Below are positions 55,326-63,751 of a stretch of 64,000 nt of DNA, in pieces; the stretch's first letter is position 1, and each line of letters opens with the position of its first letter. Below the pieces are notes generated by a model that saw nothing but the letters and a program-made list of their open reading frames with translations, did no database searches and had not been told where the DNA came from. This DNA is from JAANXG01 sp963731035 (GTDB taxonomy: Bacteria > Pseudomonadota > Gammaproteobacteria > Arenicellales > JAANXG01). The stretch spans positions 496,001 to 560,000 of the forward strand of contig CAVSUY010000022.1 of NCBI GenBank assembly GCA_963731035.1. Reading direction: 5' to 3'. The translations under genes and the position numbers were made by a program.

Positions 55326-55424
55326 GTCTTCGCGCAAGCCGGGGGCGGGGCAAGCCACCGTACTTGCGCCTACGGCGGACTACGCCTATATCCCGCGAGC
55401 CTGTACACCGCAACGGGCACCGAA

Positions 55425-55775
55425 GTGGCCGACAACCTGTCCGCCTACGAAAGGATCTGGCAAACAGTCTCCCGCATACCATATGGTCGCGTGGCCACAT
55501 ACGGGCAGATCGCACGCCTGTCGGGCCTGGGGAAACGAGCCCGCATGGTGGGTTACGCTCTGCACCGAACGCCGGACCACTATGACATACCGTGGCACCG
55601 CGTCATCAACGCCCAGGGACGGATCTCGTTTCCACCGGGAAGCGCCCAGCACCGGAAGCAGCGTGATCGGCTGATCGCGGAGAACATCCTGCCGGTCGGT
55701 GAACGCTTCGATCTGGAACAGTACCGCTGGCGGCCCGGGATCGAAGATGCACCGGAGATGTACTTCACGGACTGA
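55425..55775 (+). CDS. atl: Alkyltransferase-like protein (ATL)
   Basis: 116 residues from a GTG at 55425. It is the C-terminal domain of O6-alkylguanine-DNA alkyltransferase: IPYGRVATYGQIARLSGLGK with the HTH, ARMVGYALHRTPDHYDIPWH and RVINAQG. The methyl-accepting Cys of PCHRV is Trp here (PWHRV), so it cannot repair directly. ATL proteins bind O6-alkylguanine and mark it for nucleotide excision repair. Confidence 0.93.
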   Translation: MADNLSAYERIWQTVSRIPYGRVATYGQIARLSGLGKRARMVGYALHRTPDHYDIPWHRVINAQGRISFPPGSAQHRKQRDRLIAENILPVGERFDLEQYRWRPGIEDAPEMYFTD

Positions 55776-55984
55776 TGATACCGTCAACCCGACTCCCCGG
55801 CTGCGACTCACGCGGCCGGCATGGGTGGGCAAGTCTGCTATACGGGACGACGACCGGTAGCGACATCCATAGTCCGGGGAGCGCCTGTCCATGCCGCATT
55901 CCAAAAGGATTGACGGACAAACGCCGCGGCCGACTGGTGTAGAATGATTCGATCACGAGAAACGAATTACGCACTACCCGCACC

Positions 55985-56872
55985 ATGAAGATCGCAACCT
56001 GCCAATACCAGAATCAGAAACACCTGGGCATAGTGCACGATGGCGTCGTGTTGCTTCCTGCCCTGATCTCACGGTACCCCGGCTTCGTGGACACACTTTC
56101 TTTTGTCCGCGACTTCCGCAAAGCCAACGAGCTGCTGAAGGACCTGCAGGAATCGGAAAAAGACCGCGCCACGGTGATGCTGGACGATGTCACCCTGCTC
56201 GCCCCGATTCCCCGGCCAGCCAAGAACATCATGTGCCTGGGGTGGAACTACTCGGAGCACGTGATGGAGACCTCGGCGGTAAGTGATCGCGAAGCAAAGC
56301 TGCCCGAGCATCCCATCGTCTTCACCAAGAACGTCACCAGCGTCACCGGTCCGGACTGTGCGGTGCCGTTCGATGCGGCGGTCACCGAGCAGCTCGACTG
56401 GGAAGTGGAGCTCGGTGTGATCATCGGCAAGCCCGGAGTCGCCATCGAGGCCGGCAACGCCATGAGCCACGTTTTCGGCTACACGGTCATCAACGACCTG
56501 TCGGCGCGCGACCTGCAGTTCCGACACAAGCAGTTCTTCCTAGGCAAGAGCTTGAACGGTGCCTGTCCCATGGGTCCCTGGATCGTCACTGCCGACGAGA
56601 TCGCCGATCCTCACGAGCTGTACATCCGCTGCGACGTGAACGGCGTCCGCAAGCAGGACTCCAGCACCCGTCACATGATCTTCAAGATCCCGACCATCAT
56701 CAGCACGCTGTCCCGGGGCATGTCCCTGGAAGCGGGGGACGTGATCGCCACCGGCACCCCCGACGGCGTCGGGTTCGCGCGCACGCCGCCGGAATTCCTC
56801 AAGCCCGGCGACGAGGTCGTGTGCGAGGTGGAAGACGTCGGCATCCTGCGCAACACCATCGGAAAGAACTGA
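55985..56872 (+). CDS. Fumarylacetoacetate-hydrolase-family enzyme
   Basis: 295 residues. The FAH core has PRPAKNIMCLGWNYSEHVME, the metal site around QLDWEVELGVIIGKPG (E-x-E with a following Asp), GYTVINDLSARDLQFRHKQF, and IATGTPDGVGFARTPPEFLK with a DEVVCEVE end. The family hydrolyses or decarboxylates beta-diketone or oxaloacetate-type substrates. The substrate cannot be told from the sequence. It stands alone on the plus strand. Confidence 0.9.
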   Translation: MKIATCQYQNQKHLGIVHDGVVLLPALISRYPGFVDTLSFVRDFRKANELLKDLQESEKDRATVMLDDVTLLAPIPRPAKNIMCLGWNYSEHVMETSAVSDREAKLPEHPIVFTKNVTSVTGPDCAVPFDAAVTEQLDWEVELGVIIGKPGVAIEAGNAMSHVFGYTVINDLSARDLQFRHKQFFLGKSLNGACPMGPWIVTADEIADPHELYIRCDVNGVRKQDSSTRHMIFKIPTIISTLSRGMSLEAGDVIATGTPDGVGFARTPPEFLKPGDEVVCEVEDVGILRNTIGKN

Positions 56873-56896
56873 AGGCCGCGGAGCCCACGCGTTCGA

Positions 56897-57054
56897 TTAC
56901 CGACCGGCGGCCCCCGGAGAGTGGGCATGGAACAGGTCCGGCTGGTAGATGGTCAAGCGTCCCATGCGCAGTGGCCGACCACGACCAAAGCTATCGCTAT
57001 GGCTTTGACATAGTCGATAAATGACCGCTCCTGCTCAGTGAACTCGTCGCGCAT
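56897..57054 (-). pseudogene. 5' remnant of an acyltransferase-3 family gene
   Basis: ATG at 57054 starts MRDEFTEQERSF, then IDYVKAIAIALVVVGHCAW, and stops after 33 codons. This matches the first helix and His of acyltransferase-3 proteins (YIDYLRGIAILLVVLGH). Another frame continues with MGRLTIYQPDLFHAHSPG, which echoes the family's following FHMPLFFFISG. The rest of the gene, usually about 350 residues, is absent. It is a decayed fragment next to ggt. Confidence 0.6.
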
Positions 57055-57065
57055 GGGGCACTCTG

Positions 57066-58775
57066 TTAATACCCCAGCGCCATGCCCGCCGGACGCCGGT
57101 CGTCGTTCGCGCCGTGCAGCTGACCGGTTTCGGGGTCGACCAGGATCGCCTCGTCGGCCCCCCAGGGCTCGTGCTCCGTGAACCGATAGCCCATCGAGGA
57201 GAGCTTCTCCCTGGTATCCGCGGACAGCGCACCGGGCTCAATGAAGACCGTGTCCGGGAGCCACTGCATGTGAATGCGCGGAGCGTCCACTGCCGCCTGA
57301 ATGTCCATGCCGTGGTCGATGACATTGAGCAGGGTTTCGAGGGTGATGGTGATGATGCGCGAGCCGCCGGGGCTCCCGGTGACCATGTATACCTTGTCCT
57401 GCCCGTTCAGCGCGATGGTGGGGGACATCGAGCTCAGCGGCCGCTTGCCCGGCGCAATGGCGTTGGCCTCGCCTTGAACCAGCCCGTAGCTGTTCGGCAC
57501 TCCCGGCTTCGAGGTGAAGTCATCCATCTCGTTGTTGAGAAAGAATCCGGTGTCGCCGGCGATCTTGCCGGTGCCAAACAGGTAGTTGATGGTATAGGTG
57601 ACCGATACGGCGTTGCCGTCAACATCGACTATGGAGTACTGGGTGGTGTCATTTCCCTCTTGAAGCAGGTTCTTCGGGCCCAGGGTACTCGATGGTGTGG
57701 AGAGATAGGGGTCGATCGCCGCCCGGATATCGTCTGCATGCTGAGCCGACAGCAGCTTGTCCAGAGGGTTGCTCACGAAGTCCGGATCACCGAGTTGGGT
57801 GTTCCGGTCGACATAGGCGTGGCGCATGGCCTCGACCATGTAATGCACCGACTGCGCCGAATGGAAGCCCATGAAGCGCATAGGATAGCCGGCAAGTACG
57901 TTGAGGATTTCGCATACCGTCGTGCCGCCGGAGCTCGGCGGTGGCGACGACAGAACCTTGTAGCCCCGGTAGCCACAACCGACCGGGTCTTCCCATTCGA
58001 CGTTATAGCTGTTGAAATCGTCGAGGGAGAGCAGCCCGCCGTTGGCCTCGCTCGCCTCAACTACGGCCTGTGCTATGGGCCCGTCGTAGAACGCCTTTGG
58101 CCCGTCCCTCTCGATCAACTCGAGCGAGTGCGCGAGATCTTCCTGCACCAGGCGGTCGCCGGGTTGATAGGGCTGGCCGTCGTTGAGAAAGATTGCCTTG
58201 ACGTTGGGCTCCCGGCTCAACTTTTCCTGCCGCCTGTCGAGGATCGCGATATCGCCGTCGGTCAGCACGAAACCGTCCCGGGCCAGCTTGATCGCCGGCG
58301 CCATGACCTGCTCGCGGCTCATCGTACCGTATTTCTGCAGCGCGGTATCCAAGCCGAGCACGGTACCGGGCACCCCGACGGCCAGATAGGTATCGGTGCT
58401 CGCCCCCGCGATGACGTTGCCCTGCTGGTCAAGATACATGTCACGGGTAGCCTTGAGCGGAGCCTTCTCCCGGAAGTTCAGGAACGTGTTACCGCCGTCA
58501 GCCAGATGAACCAGCATGAAGCCGCCACCGCCTATATTCCCGCAGCACGGATGCACCACTGCGAGCGCGTATCCCACGGCAACGGCCGCATCAACGGCAT
58601 TGCCGCCCTGCTTGAGGATATCGACCCCGACCTGCGTCGCAAGGTGCTGGGCCGTCACCACCATGCCGTGCTGCGCCGTCACCGGCGGCGGATACACGGC
58701 CCCGGCCCGGGGAACGATCAGCGTCGAGATGAGTGCAACGATCAGGGCGATGGAGCGGGAGGCTGAGCTACGCAT
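57066..58775 (-). CDS. ggt: Gamma-glutamyltransferase
   Basis: 569 residues. Signal peptide RSIALIVALISTLIVPRAGA. The heavy-chain block is QGGNAVDAAVAVGYALAVV, then GNIGGGGFMLVH and FREKAPLKATRDMY. The autocleavage and nucleophile site is NDTTQYSIVDVDGNAVS; the second Thr becomes the N-terminus of the small subunit. SPTIALNGQDKVYMVTGSPG follows. It cleaves periplasmic glutathione and gamma-glutamyl peptides. Confidence 0.95.
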   Translation of the reverse strand: MRSSASRSIALIVALISTLIVPRAGAVYPPPVTAQHGMVVTAQHLATQVGVDILKQGGNAVDAAVAVGYALAVVHPCCGNIGGGGFMLVHLADGGNTFLNFREKAPLKATRDMYLDQQGNVIAGASTDTYLAVGVPGTVLGLDTALQKYGTMSREQVMAPAIKLARDGFVLTDGDIAILDRRQEKLSREPNVKAIFLNDGQPYQPGDRLVQEDLAHSLELIERDGPKAFYDGPIAQAVVEASEANGGLLSLDDFNSYNVEWEDPVGCGYRGYKVLSSPPPSSGGTTVCEILNVLAGYPMRFMGFHSAQSVHYMVEAMRHAYVDRNTQLGDPDFVSNPLDKLLSAQHADDIRAAIDPYLSTPSSTLGPKNLLQEGNDTTQYSIVDVDGNAVSVTYTINYLFGTGKIAGDTGFFLNNEMDDFTSKPGVPNSYGLVQGEANAIAPGKRPLSSMSPTIALNGQDKVYMVTGSPGGSRIITITLETLLNVIDHGMDIQAAVDAPRIHMQWLPDTVFIEPGALSADTREKLSSMGYRFTEHEPWGADEAILVDPETGQLHGANDDRRPAGMALGY

Positions 58776-58969
58776 GGATATCCTTCCGGGTTTGTGGATG
58801 GGTCAAGATGGCGGACAGGAAGGATAAACCAGGTACTTCAAGGGAGAAAGGCGTCTGAGCTGGGATTGCTGTAAACGAAGCCTGAGGAAGTGGCCCAGGG
58901 TGACGGGATCACGGAGACCGGGCCTTTACTGCATTCCTGCTTGGTTGCCAGTTGATCAGACCATGGAGA

Positions 58970-59078
58970 GCATGGGTTGGGGGAGGCTTTGTCCGACACG
59001 CTGTAAATACTTCCCTGTACGCTCGCCTCCGGCATCCCTGCCTCCAGACGGTCGGCCAAAGCCTCCCCCAACCCATGC
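58970..59078. repeat. Paired palindromic unit, locus 3, type B (inverted order)
   Basis: 109 bp. The arms 58970-58997 and 59051-59078 match at 27 of 28 positions; outer sequence GCATGGGTTGGGGGAGG. The 53-nt core (58998-59050) is in reverse orientation. Unlike loci 1 and 2, type B comes first, so the whole pair is inverted. Confidence 0.85.
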
Positions 59079-59154
59079 CTGACCGCGGTCACCCTTCGAT
59101 AAAGCACCGATGCAACCAGATTCACCCTCAGCGAACGAAGGGATGGGTGTCAAT

Positions 59155-59263
59155 GCATGAACCGGGGAGGGGTTTGCGCGGGCGTCTGGAGGCAGGGATG
59201 CCGGAAGCGAGGCTACAAGGACGTACTTGCGGCGTCCCGCGCAAACCCCTCCCCGGTTCATGC
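59155..59263. repeat. Paired palindromic unit, locus 3, type A (inverted order)
   Basis: 109 bp. The arms 59155-59182 and 59236-59263 are perfectly complementary (28 of 28), outer sequence GCATGAACCGGGGAGGGG. The core (59183-59235, 53 nt) is in forward orientation: CGTCTGGAGGC, GGATGCCGGAAGCGAG, and GCGGCGT at the end. The A-B spacer is 76 bp. Confidence 0.85.
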
Positions 59264-59426
59264 AGGGCACTCCCGTCAACAATCCACACGCTCCCACCAC
59301 GCAGCGACTCCCTCGTTTCCATCAAACCTCTGGATTGCCGCAGGGGCGTGCCGCCTCGCAATGACGAAAGGTTCAGCCCGCGACCTCCTGGTTCCGTGGA
59401 TCACGAAGGAGCAACTCGATAAGAGT

Positions 59427-59444
59427 GTCGGGATAAATCCCGAC
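59427..59444. repeat. REP-like palindrome
   Basis: GTCGGGAT-AA-ATCCCGAC, followed by CTACAGG. A related imperfect copy with CTAC after it is at 62558-62575. This resembles common intergenic REP sequences of gammaproteobacteria. Confidence 0.6.
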
Positions 59445-59503
59445 CTACAGGGACGTAAGAAGTGCCGGAGACCGCCGGGAGCGGGATCCGGCCGAGCTGC
59501 AGG

Positions 59504-60265
59504 TCAATTCCCCAGGAGCAGATCCTTGGCCTGGTTGATCTTGGCGGCGAGGTAGTCGGAGCCGCCGCGGTCGGGGTGCAGCTTCTGCATCAGGCGGCGG
59601 TGGGCGCTGATGATTTCTTCCGGTGTTGCGTCCGGCTTCACCCCGAGGATCTGTCCGGCCTCGTCCCGGTTCATCGCCGAAGCGCGGCCCGTTTCCGACC
59701 TTTGTTGTCCCTGCTCTCCACGCTGCTCCCATCCACCGTGATAGCGGTCGAGATACGCCTGCAACAGTGCCGCGGAGTCGCCGTCATCGGCCTGGTAGGC
59801 TCTCAGCAGCTCCAGCAGATCCTGAATCCCCAACTGGGACAGGCGGCGTCCCTGGAGGTCGCCCTGCAGTACCTCACCGTCCATATCGCCGCTGTCGTGG
59901 TTCAAGGTCATGTGCAGGTATTTCGACCGCACGTGGGAGGCGGCGCCCGCTGTGGCGCCGCCGGCCCGGCCCGCGGCGGCACCGGCGCTGCGGGCATTCT
60001 GGTAGTGGCTATACAGCTGGCTGAAGAGCGGTACGTAGCGCAGCAGGGAAAGCAGGCGTGCCACGACTGGTACGGCCGCTCCGATCAGGCCCAGCAGCCA
60101 GGGAATCCTCCCGGTCACTACCAACAGCAGCGCCAACCCGGCGACGGCCCACAAGGCGGAGCGCCGGAGGGCCGCCGCGACGCGTTTCGGGTCCTCCTTC
60201 AGCAGCCAGTTCACGAATACGATGGTCGCGACAACGACGGCGAACAGCAGGATCAGTCGCAGCAT
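59504..60265 (-). CDS. Membrane-anchored DnaJ-domain protein (TIM14/DjlB-like)
   Basis: 253 residues from ATG 60265. Two hydrophobic segments (LILLFAVVVATIVFVNWLL and LWAVAGLALLLVVTGRIPW) are followed by a helical Gly/Ala-rich stretch. A middle domain (LTLNHDSGDMDGEVLQGDLQ) precedes a J-domain with the HPD motif in QKLHPDRGGSDYLA and INQAKDLLL, as in TIM14. It would recruit DnaK to the membrane. The VWA gene is 2 bp upstream. Confidence 0.9.
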   Translation of the reverse strand: MLRLILLFAVVVATIVFVNWLLKEDPKRVAAALRRSALWAVAGLALLLVVTGRIPWLLGLIGAAVPVVARLLSLLRYVPLFSQLYSHYQNARSAGAAAGRAGGATAGAASHVRSKYLHMTLNHDSGDMDGEVLQGDLQGRRLSQLGIQDLLELLRAYQADDGDSAALLQAYLDRYHGGWEQRGEQGQQRSETGRASAMNRDEAGQILGVKPDATPEEIISAHRRLMQKLHPDRGGSDYLAAKINQAKDLLLGN

Positions 60266-60267
60266 GG

Positions 60268-60978
60268 TCAGCGGTCCGGATCGAGCTGGCGGGTCAATTG
60301 TTTCACCGAGCCGTGCCTGCCGTCGCTGAACTGCTCCAGCGCGCGCCAACCGCCGGCTGCATAGACCGCCACTGCACTCAGGAGGTCGCGCAGCTGCCCG
60401 GCGCTGCCCTGGTCGAACGGGCAGGCGGCACCGCGGGTGAGGTGCGCGATCTGCTTGAACACACGGATGGTCAGGGGATCGTTTCCTTCGTAGAACATGA
60501 ACGCGGGAACCCCCAGGATGCCTACCTGCCCTGCGATGTGCGACAGGTGATCCGGGTTCTCCTCCACGCAATCGCCGATGAAAACCACGGCGTTCACCTT
60601 CGATCTTCTGGCCTCCTTCAACACATGTCGGAATACTTTGCCGATCTGGGTCAGCCCGCCAAGACAGAAAACGGAAGTCATGCGCCGGACCAGTTCCAGC
60701 GAGGAACCGGACCAGGGGCTCACCCTGAACTCGCCGAATCCGCGATAAAAGCACAGCTGCACTTCCAGGCCGCCGACCTTGTCAGCGGCCTGGAACATAT
60801 CACCCTGGATTGCGCAGGCCTGGTCCCAGGTAGGCTGGCGGCTGGCGGTGGCATCCAGGGCGAAGATCAGGCGGCCGCGGGCCCCTTCCGTCTTGACGGG
60901 CACCTGCTTGGCCCGATCCACGAACGCCTGAATGTCCTGTGTCGAGGATTTGGCGGGGAGCTTGTCGTCGTCGGACAT
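60268..60978 (-). CDS. VWA-domain protein
   Basis: 236 residues. The metal-ion adhesion site is FALDATASRQPTWDQA, a DxTxS form. VSPWSGSSLELVRRMTSVF and NAVVFIGDCVEENPDHLSHI follow, as in VWA folds. It has no signal peptide and no TM. It is cotranscribed with the DnaJ-type membrane gene (2-bp gap). Similar VWA-DnaJ pairs suggest a membrane chaperone or assembly role, but the client is unknown. Confidence 0.85.
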   Translation of the reverse strand: MSDDDKLPAKSSTQDIQAFVDRAKQVPVKTEGARGRLIFALDATASRQPTWDQACAIQGDMFQAADKVGGLEVQLCFYRGFGEFRVSPWSGSSLELVRRMTSVFCLGGLTQIGKVFRHVLKEARRSKVNAVVFIGDCVEENPDHLSHIAGQVGILGVPAFMFYEGNDPLTIRVFKQIAHLTRGAACPFDQGSAGQLRDLLSAVAVYAAGGWRALEQFSDGRHGSVKQLTRQLDPDR

Positions 60979-61179
60979 CGGTTGAGGGGTCGCTGATGCG
61001 TTGACCTGGATGCTTTACTATACCGCAGCGGCGGTCGCTGTCGGCTCGCGGCGATTGCTCTGGACTTCCTCCATTCGCAGAAGTCTCCGCCGTTCGCGTG
61101 GTCCGGGGATGGCAAGTCCCGGCGGGGCACACTACGGTCGAAACTCGGCTCGTTTTGCAGTAGGCTCCATATAACTCTT

Positions 61180-62517
61180 GTGATCACCATAACAACCAGA
61201 TCTGCCGCAGTGGAATCCAACAGCTTCGTCCACGACTTTCTCGATTTCCTGAACGCCTCCCCGACCCCGTTCCATGCGGTGGCCAACATCGCCCGGCGGC
61301 TCGACGAAGCCGGATTCATTCGCCTGCGGGAGCATGACACCTGGCACCTCGAGGACGGCAAGCGCTATTACGTGGTGCGCAACGGCTCCTCCATCGTGGC
61401 TTTCTGCAACACCGGCGAACCCGGACGCGACGGGGTGCGCATGATCGGCGCCCATACGGACAGCCCGTGCTTGAAGGTCAAGCCGCGTCCCGAGCGCGTC
61501 AACAACGGCTATTTCCGTCTGTCCGCGGAAGTCTACGGCGGAGTGCTGCTCAATCCCTGGTTCGACCGCGACCTCTCGCTCGCGGGAAGGGTCACGCTGC
61601 AGACCGGTGATCGAGACCTGGTGCATCGTCTGATCGACTTCCGGCGTCCGGTCGCCGTGATCCCCAGCCTCGCGATCCACCTCGACCGCGAAGCCAACAC
61701 CAACCGATCCATCAATGCCCAAACAGACACGCTTCCCGTGCTGTTCCGGACCACCGAGGACAAGCCGCAGCTTCGTGCACTGCTGGCGGAGCAGCTGGCC
61801 AGGGAGCATCCCGATTACACCGCGGCCGAGATTCTGGATTTCGAGCTGTGCCTGTATGACACTCAGCCCGCCGCCCTGGTCGGAATCGGCGGTGAGTTCG
61901 TGACCGGCGCCCGTCTCGACAATCTCGCCAGTTGCTTCGTCGGACTTCGCGCCATCACCGACCACGACCACCGACTGCCTGCGCTCCTGGTGTGCAACGA
62001 CCATGAGGAAGTCGGCAGTCAGTCGGCGGCGGGGGCGGACGGCCCCTTCCTGCGCGACGTTATTCTCCGTTGGCTGGGGGATCGCGCCGCCATGACTGCG
62101 GTGATGGACAACTCCCTGCTCATCTCGGCGGACAACGCCCACGGTCTGCATCCCAATTATGCGGCCAAACACGACGACAACCACGGACCGGTCCTGAACG
62201 GGGGCCCGGTGATCAAGGTCAACCACAACCAGCGCTACGCCACCAACAGCGAGACCAGCAGCATCTTCCAGGCGATCTGCAGGCGCGCCGAGATACCGGT
62301 GCAAAGCTTCGCCTCCCGCGCCGATATGGCCTGCGGTACCACCATCGGTCCCATCACCGCGGGCGGCGTGGGGGTCAAGACCCTGGACGCCGGCATTCCC
62401 CAGTTCGCCATGCATTCGATTCGCGAGACCTGCGGAGCCGCCGATCCCGAGTATCTGTACCGGGCGCTGAGGGCGTTCTTCGACACGGAGAGGCTGCAGG
62501 CGGCGGAGGCGTTCTAG
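61180..62517 (+). CDS. apeB: M18-family aminopeptidase
   Basis: 445 residues from a GTG at 61180; GTG 61210 is the alternative. The M18 blocks are MIGAHTDSPCLKVKPRP with the metal His/Asp, GGVLLNPWFDRDLSLAGRV, GARLDNLASCFVGLRAI, NDHEEVGSQSAAGADGPFL with the catalytic Glu and metal Glu, and TTIGPITAGGVGVKTLDAG. It removes acidic N-terminal residues from cytosolic peptides using two zinc ions. Confidence 0.94.
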   Translation: MITITTRSAAVESNSFVHDFLDFLNASPTPFHAVANIARRLDEAGFIRLREHDTWHLEDGKRYYVVRNGSSIVAFCNTGEPGRDGVRMIGAHTDSPCLKVKPRPERVNNGYFRLSAEVYGGVLLNPWFDRDLSLAGRVTLQTGDRDLVHRLIDFRRPVAVIPSLAIHLDREANTNRSINAQTDTLPVLFRTTEDKPQLRALLAEQLAREHPDYTAAEILDFELCLYDTQPAALVGIGGEFVTGARLDNLASCFVGLRAITDHDHRLPALLVCNDHEEVGSQSAAGADGPFLRDVILRWLGDRAAMTAVMDNSLLISADNAHGLHPNYAAKHDDNHGPVLNGGPVIKVNHNQRYATNSETSSIFQAICRRAEIPVQSFASRADMACGTTIGPITAGGVGVKTLDAGIPQFAMHSIRETCGAADPEYLYRALRAFFDTERLQAAEAF

Positions 62518-62557
62518 GAGCCTGTCCCGACAATGTTCGTGGGGGCCCAGAGCTGCG

Positions 62558-62575
62558 GTCGGCGTGAAATCCCGA
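62558..62575. repeat. REP-like palindrome, imperfect
   Basis: GTCGG and CCGAC frame CGTGAAAT, followed by CTAC. It is related to the repeat at 59427. Confidence 0.5.
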
Positions 62576-62576
62576 C

Positions 62577-63566
62577 CTACGACAATCGGGTGGCCGGGCC
62601 GTGAAACAGGTCCGACACCTTGAGACCGCTGAGCAACTCCTTGGCACTCAGGACCATACCGGGCTCGGCCAGGACCAGTTCGGCGGCGAAACGACCGATG
62701 AGCGACTCAACCGTTCCCCCGGCGTCGCAATATTCATCCAGTGACGCCGATCCATCCCGCTTGCTCAGGCGCCGGCCCTGGTTATCCCGCAGCACCGGAA
62801 CGTGCCAGTAGCGCGGCGTGGGCAGACCCAACGCTTCCTGCAGGGCAATCTGGCGCGGCGTCGAGTCGATCAGGTCTTCCCCGCGAACCACGTCCGTTAC
62901 TCCCATGAGGGCGTCGTCCACCACCACCGCCAGCTGGTAGGCGTACGCCTCGTCGCGACGCTTCACGACGAAGTCTCCGACCGCCGTTACCAGGTTCTGG
63001 CAGCGTATGCCCTGAAGGCAATCGTGAAAATTCACCACCCCTTCCCTCACGGCGAAGCGCCAGGCCGGCGCCAGGCGGCGGGAGGACATCGGGGGCGCCT
63101 CCTGTGGCGACTGTCCCGGACGACAGGTGCCGGGATACACGAGCTCGCCGCCGTGCGGCGCACTGGCCGCGTCACGAACGTCTTTTCTAGAGCAGTAGCA
63201 CCGAAACACGCGGTTGTCTTGCCGCAGGCTGTCGAACGCAGTCCTGTAGAACTCGTTCCTGTCCGACTGGACGTAGGGGCCCAGCGGTCCATCCCGGTCA
63301 GGGCCTTCGTCCCAGTCCAGGCCCAGCCGCCGCAGATCGTGCAGGATCTTCTCCGCCGAGCCGGCCCGATTGCGGGGCCGGTCGAGGTCCTCCATGCGCA
63401 GCAGAAACACGCCGCCTGCCAATCGGGCCTGCAGCCATGCCACAAGCGCCGTTCTCAGGTTGCCCAAGTGCAGGTCCCCGGTCGGGCTTGGGGCGTAGCG
63501 GCCGCATGCGGCGCAACCGCGGACCGCACTCGTGTGCTCCAGGAACGGATCGAGGTCGGTGCCCAT
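62577..63566 (-). CDS. gluQ: Glutamyl-queuosine tRNA(Asp) synthetase
   Basis: 329 residues from ATG 63566 (MGTDLDPF). HIGH-type motif GRYAPSPTGDLHLGNLRTAL, zinc site CYCSRKDV with YPGTC, VVRGEDLIDSTPRQIALQEA, and the KMSKS-type LSKRDGS. It is short because it lacks the anticodon-binding domain of GltX. It glutamylates queuosine in the wobble position of tRNA-Asp. Confidence 0.95.
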   Translation of the reverse strand: MGTDLDPFLEHTSAVRGCAACGRYAPSPTGDLHLGNLRTALVAWLQARLAGGVFLLRMEDLDRPRNRAGSAEKILHDLRRLGLDWDEGPDRDGPLGPYVQSDRNEFYRTAFDSLRQDNRVFRCYCSRKDVRDAASAPHGGELVYPGTCRPGQSPQEAPPMSSRRLAPAWRFAVREGVVNFHDCLQGIRCQNLVTAVGDFVVKRRDEAYAYQLAVVVDDALMGVTDVVRGEDLIDSTPRQIALQEALGLPTPRYWHVPVLRDNQGRRLSKRDGSASLDEYCDAGGTVESLIGRFAAELVLAEPGMVLSAKELLSGLKVSDLFHGPATRLS

Positions 63567-63590
63567 GGATAGGATTGGGGCAATCGGGAG

Positions 63591-63676
63591 GGAATCGCGG
63601 CTGAAGCCGCTCCTACAGTCCGGGCCTCGCACCGGGGTAAACCTCGGGTTGTAGGAGCGGCTTCAGCCGCGATTCC
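63591..63676. repeat. REP pair (BIME-like) with perfect 27-bp arms
   Basis: Left arm 63591-63617 and right arm 63650-63676 are exact complements (outer GGAATCGCGGCTGAAG, inner CGCTCCTACA), with a 32-nt spacer. Each arm contains the smaller palindrome GCGGCTGAAGCCGC. This is the common TGTAGGAGCGGCTTCAGCC intergenic repeat type of gammaproteobacteria, mobilised by RAYT transposases. Confidence 0.8.
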
Positions 63677-63717
63677 TCACAACGAGCGATTCCCCGCAGG
63701 GATCACCAACGAGCAAG

Positions 63718-63738
63718 GCGGCCCGCAGAGCGGGCCGC
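63718..63738. terminator. GC hairpin downstream of cytochrome c5
   Basis: GCGGCCC, 7 nt, GGGCCGC. It lies just after the cytochrome gene's stop on the minus strand; no T tract is seen, so its role as a terminator is uncertain. Confidence 0.4.
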
Positions 63739-63751
63739 GACGCGGGCGCCC

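Noticed and set aside
61132..62415. 427-codon minus-strand frame over the M18 aminopeptidase
   Set aside because: The plus strand has all M18 metal and catalytic motifs; the minus frame is a shadow.
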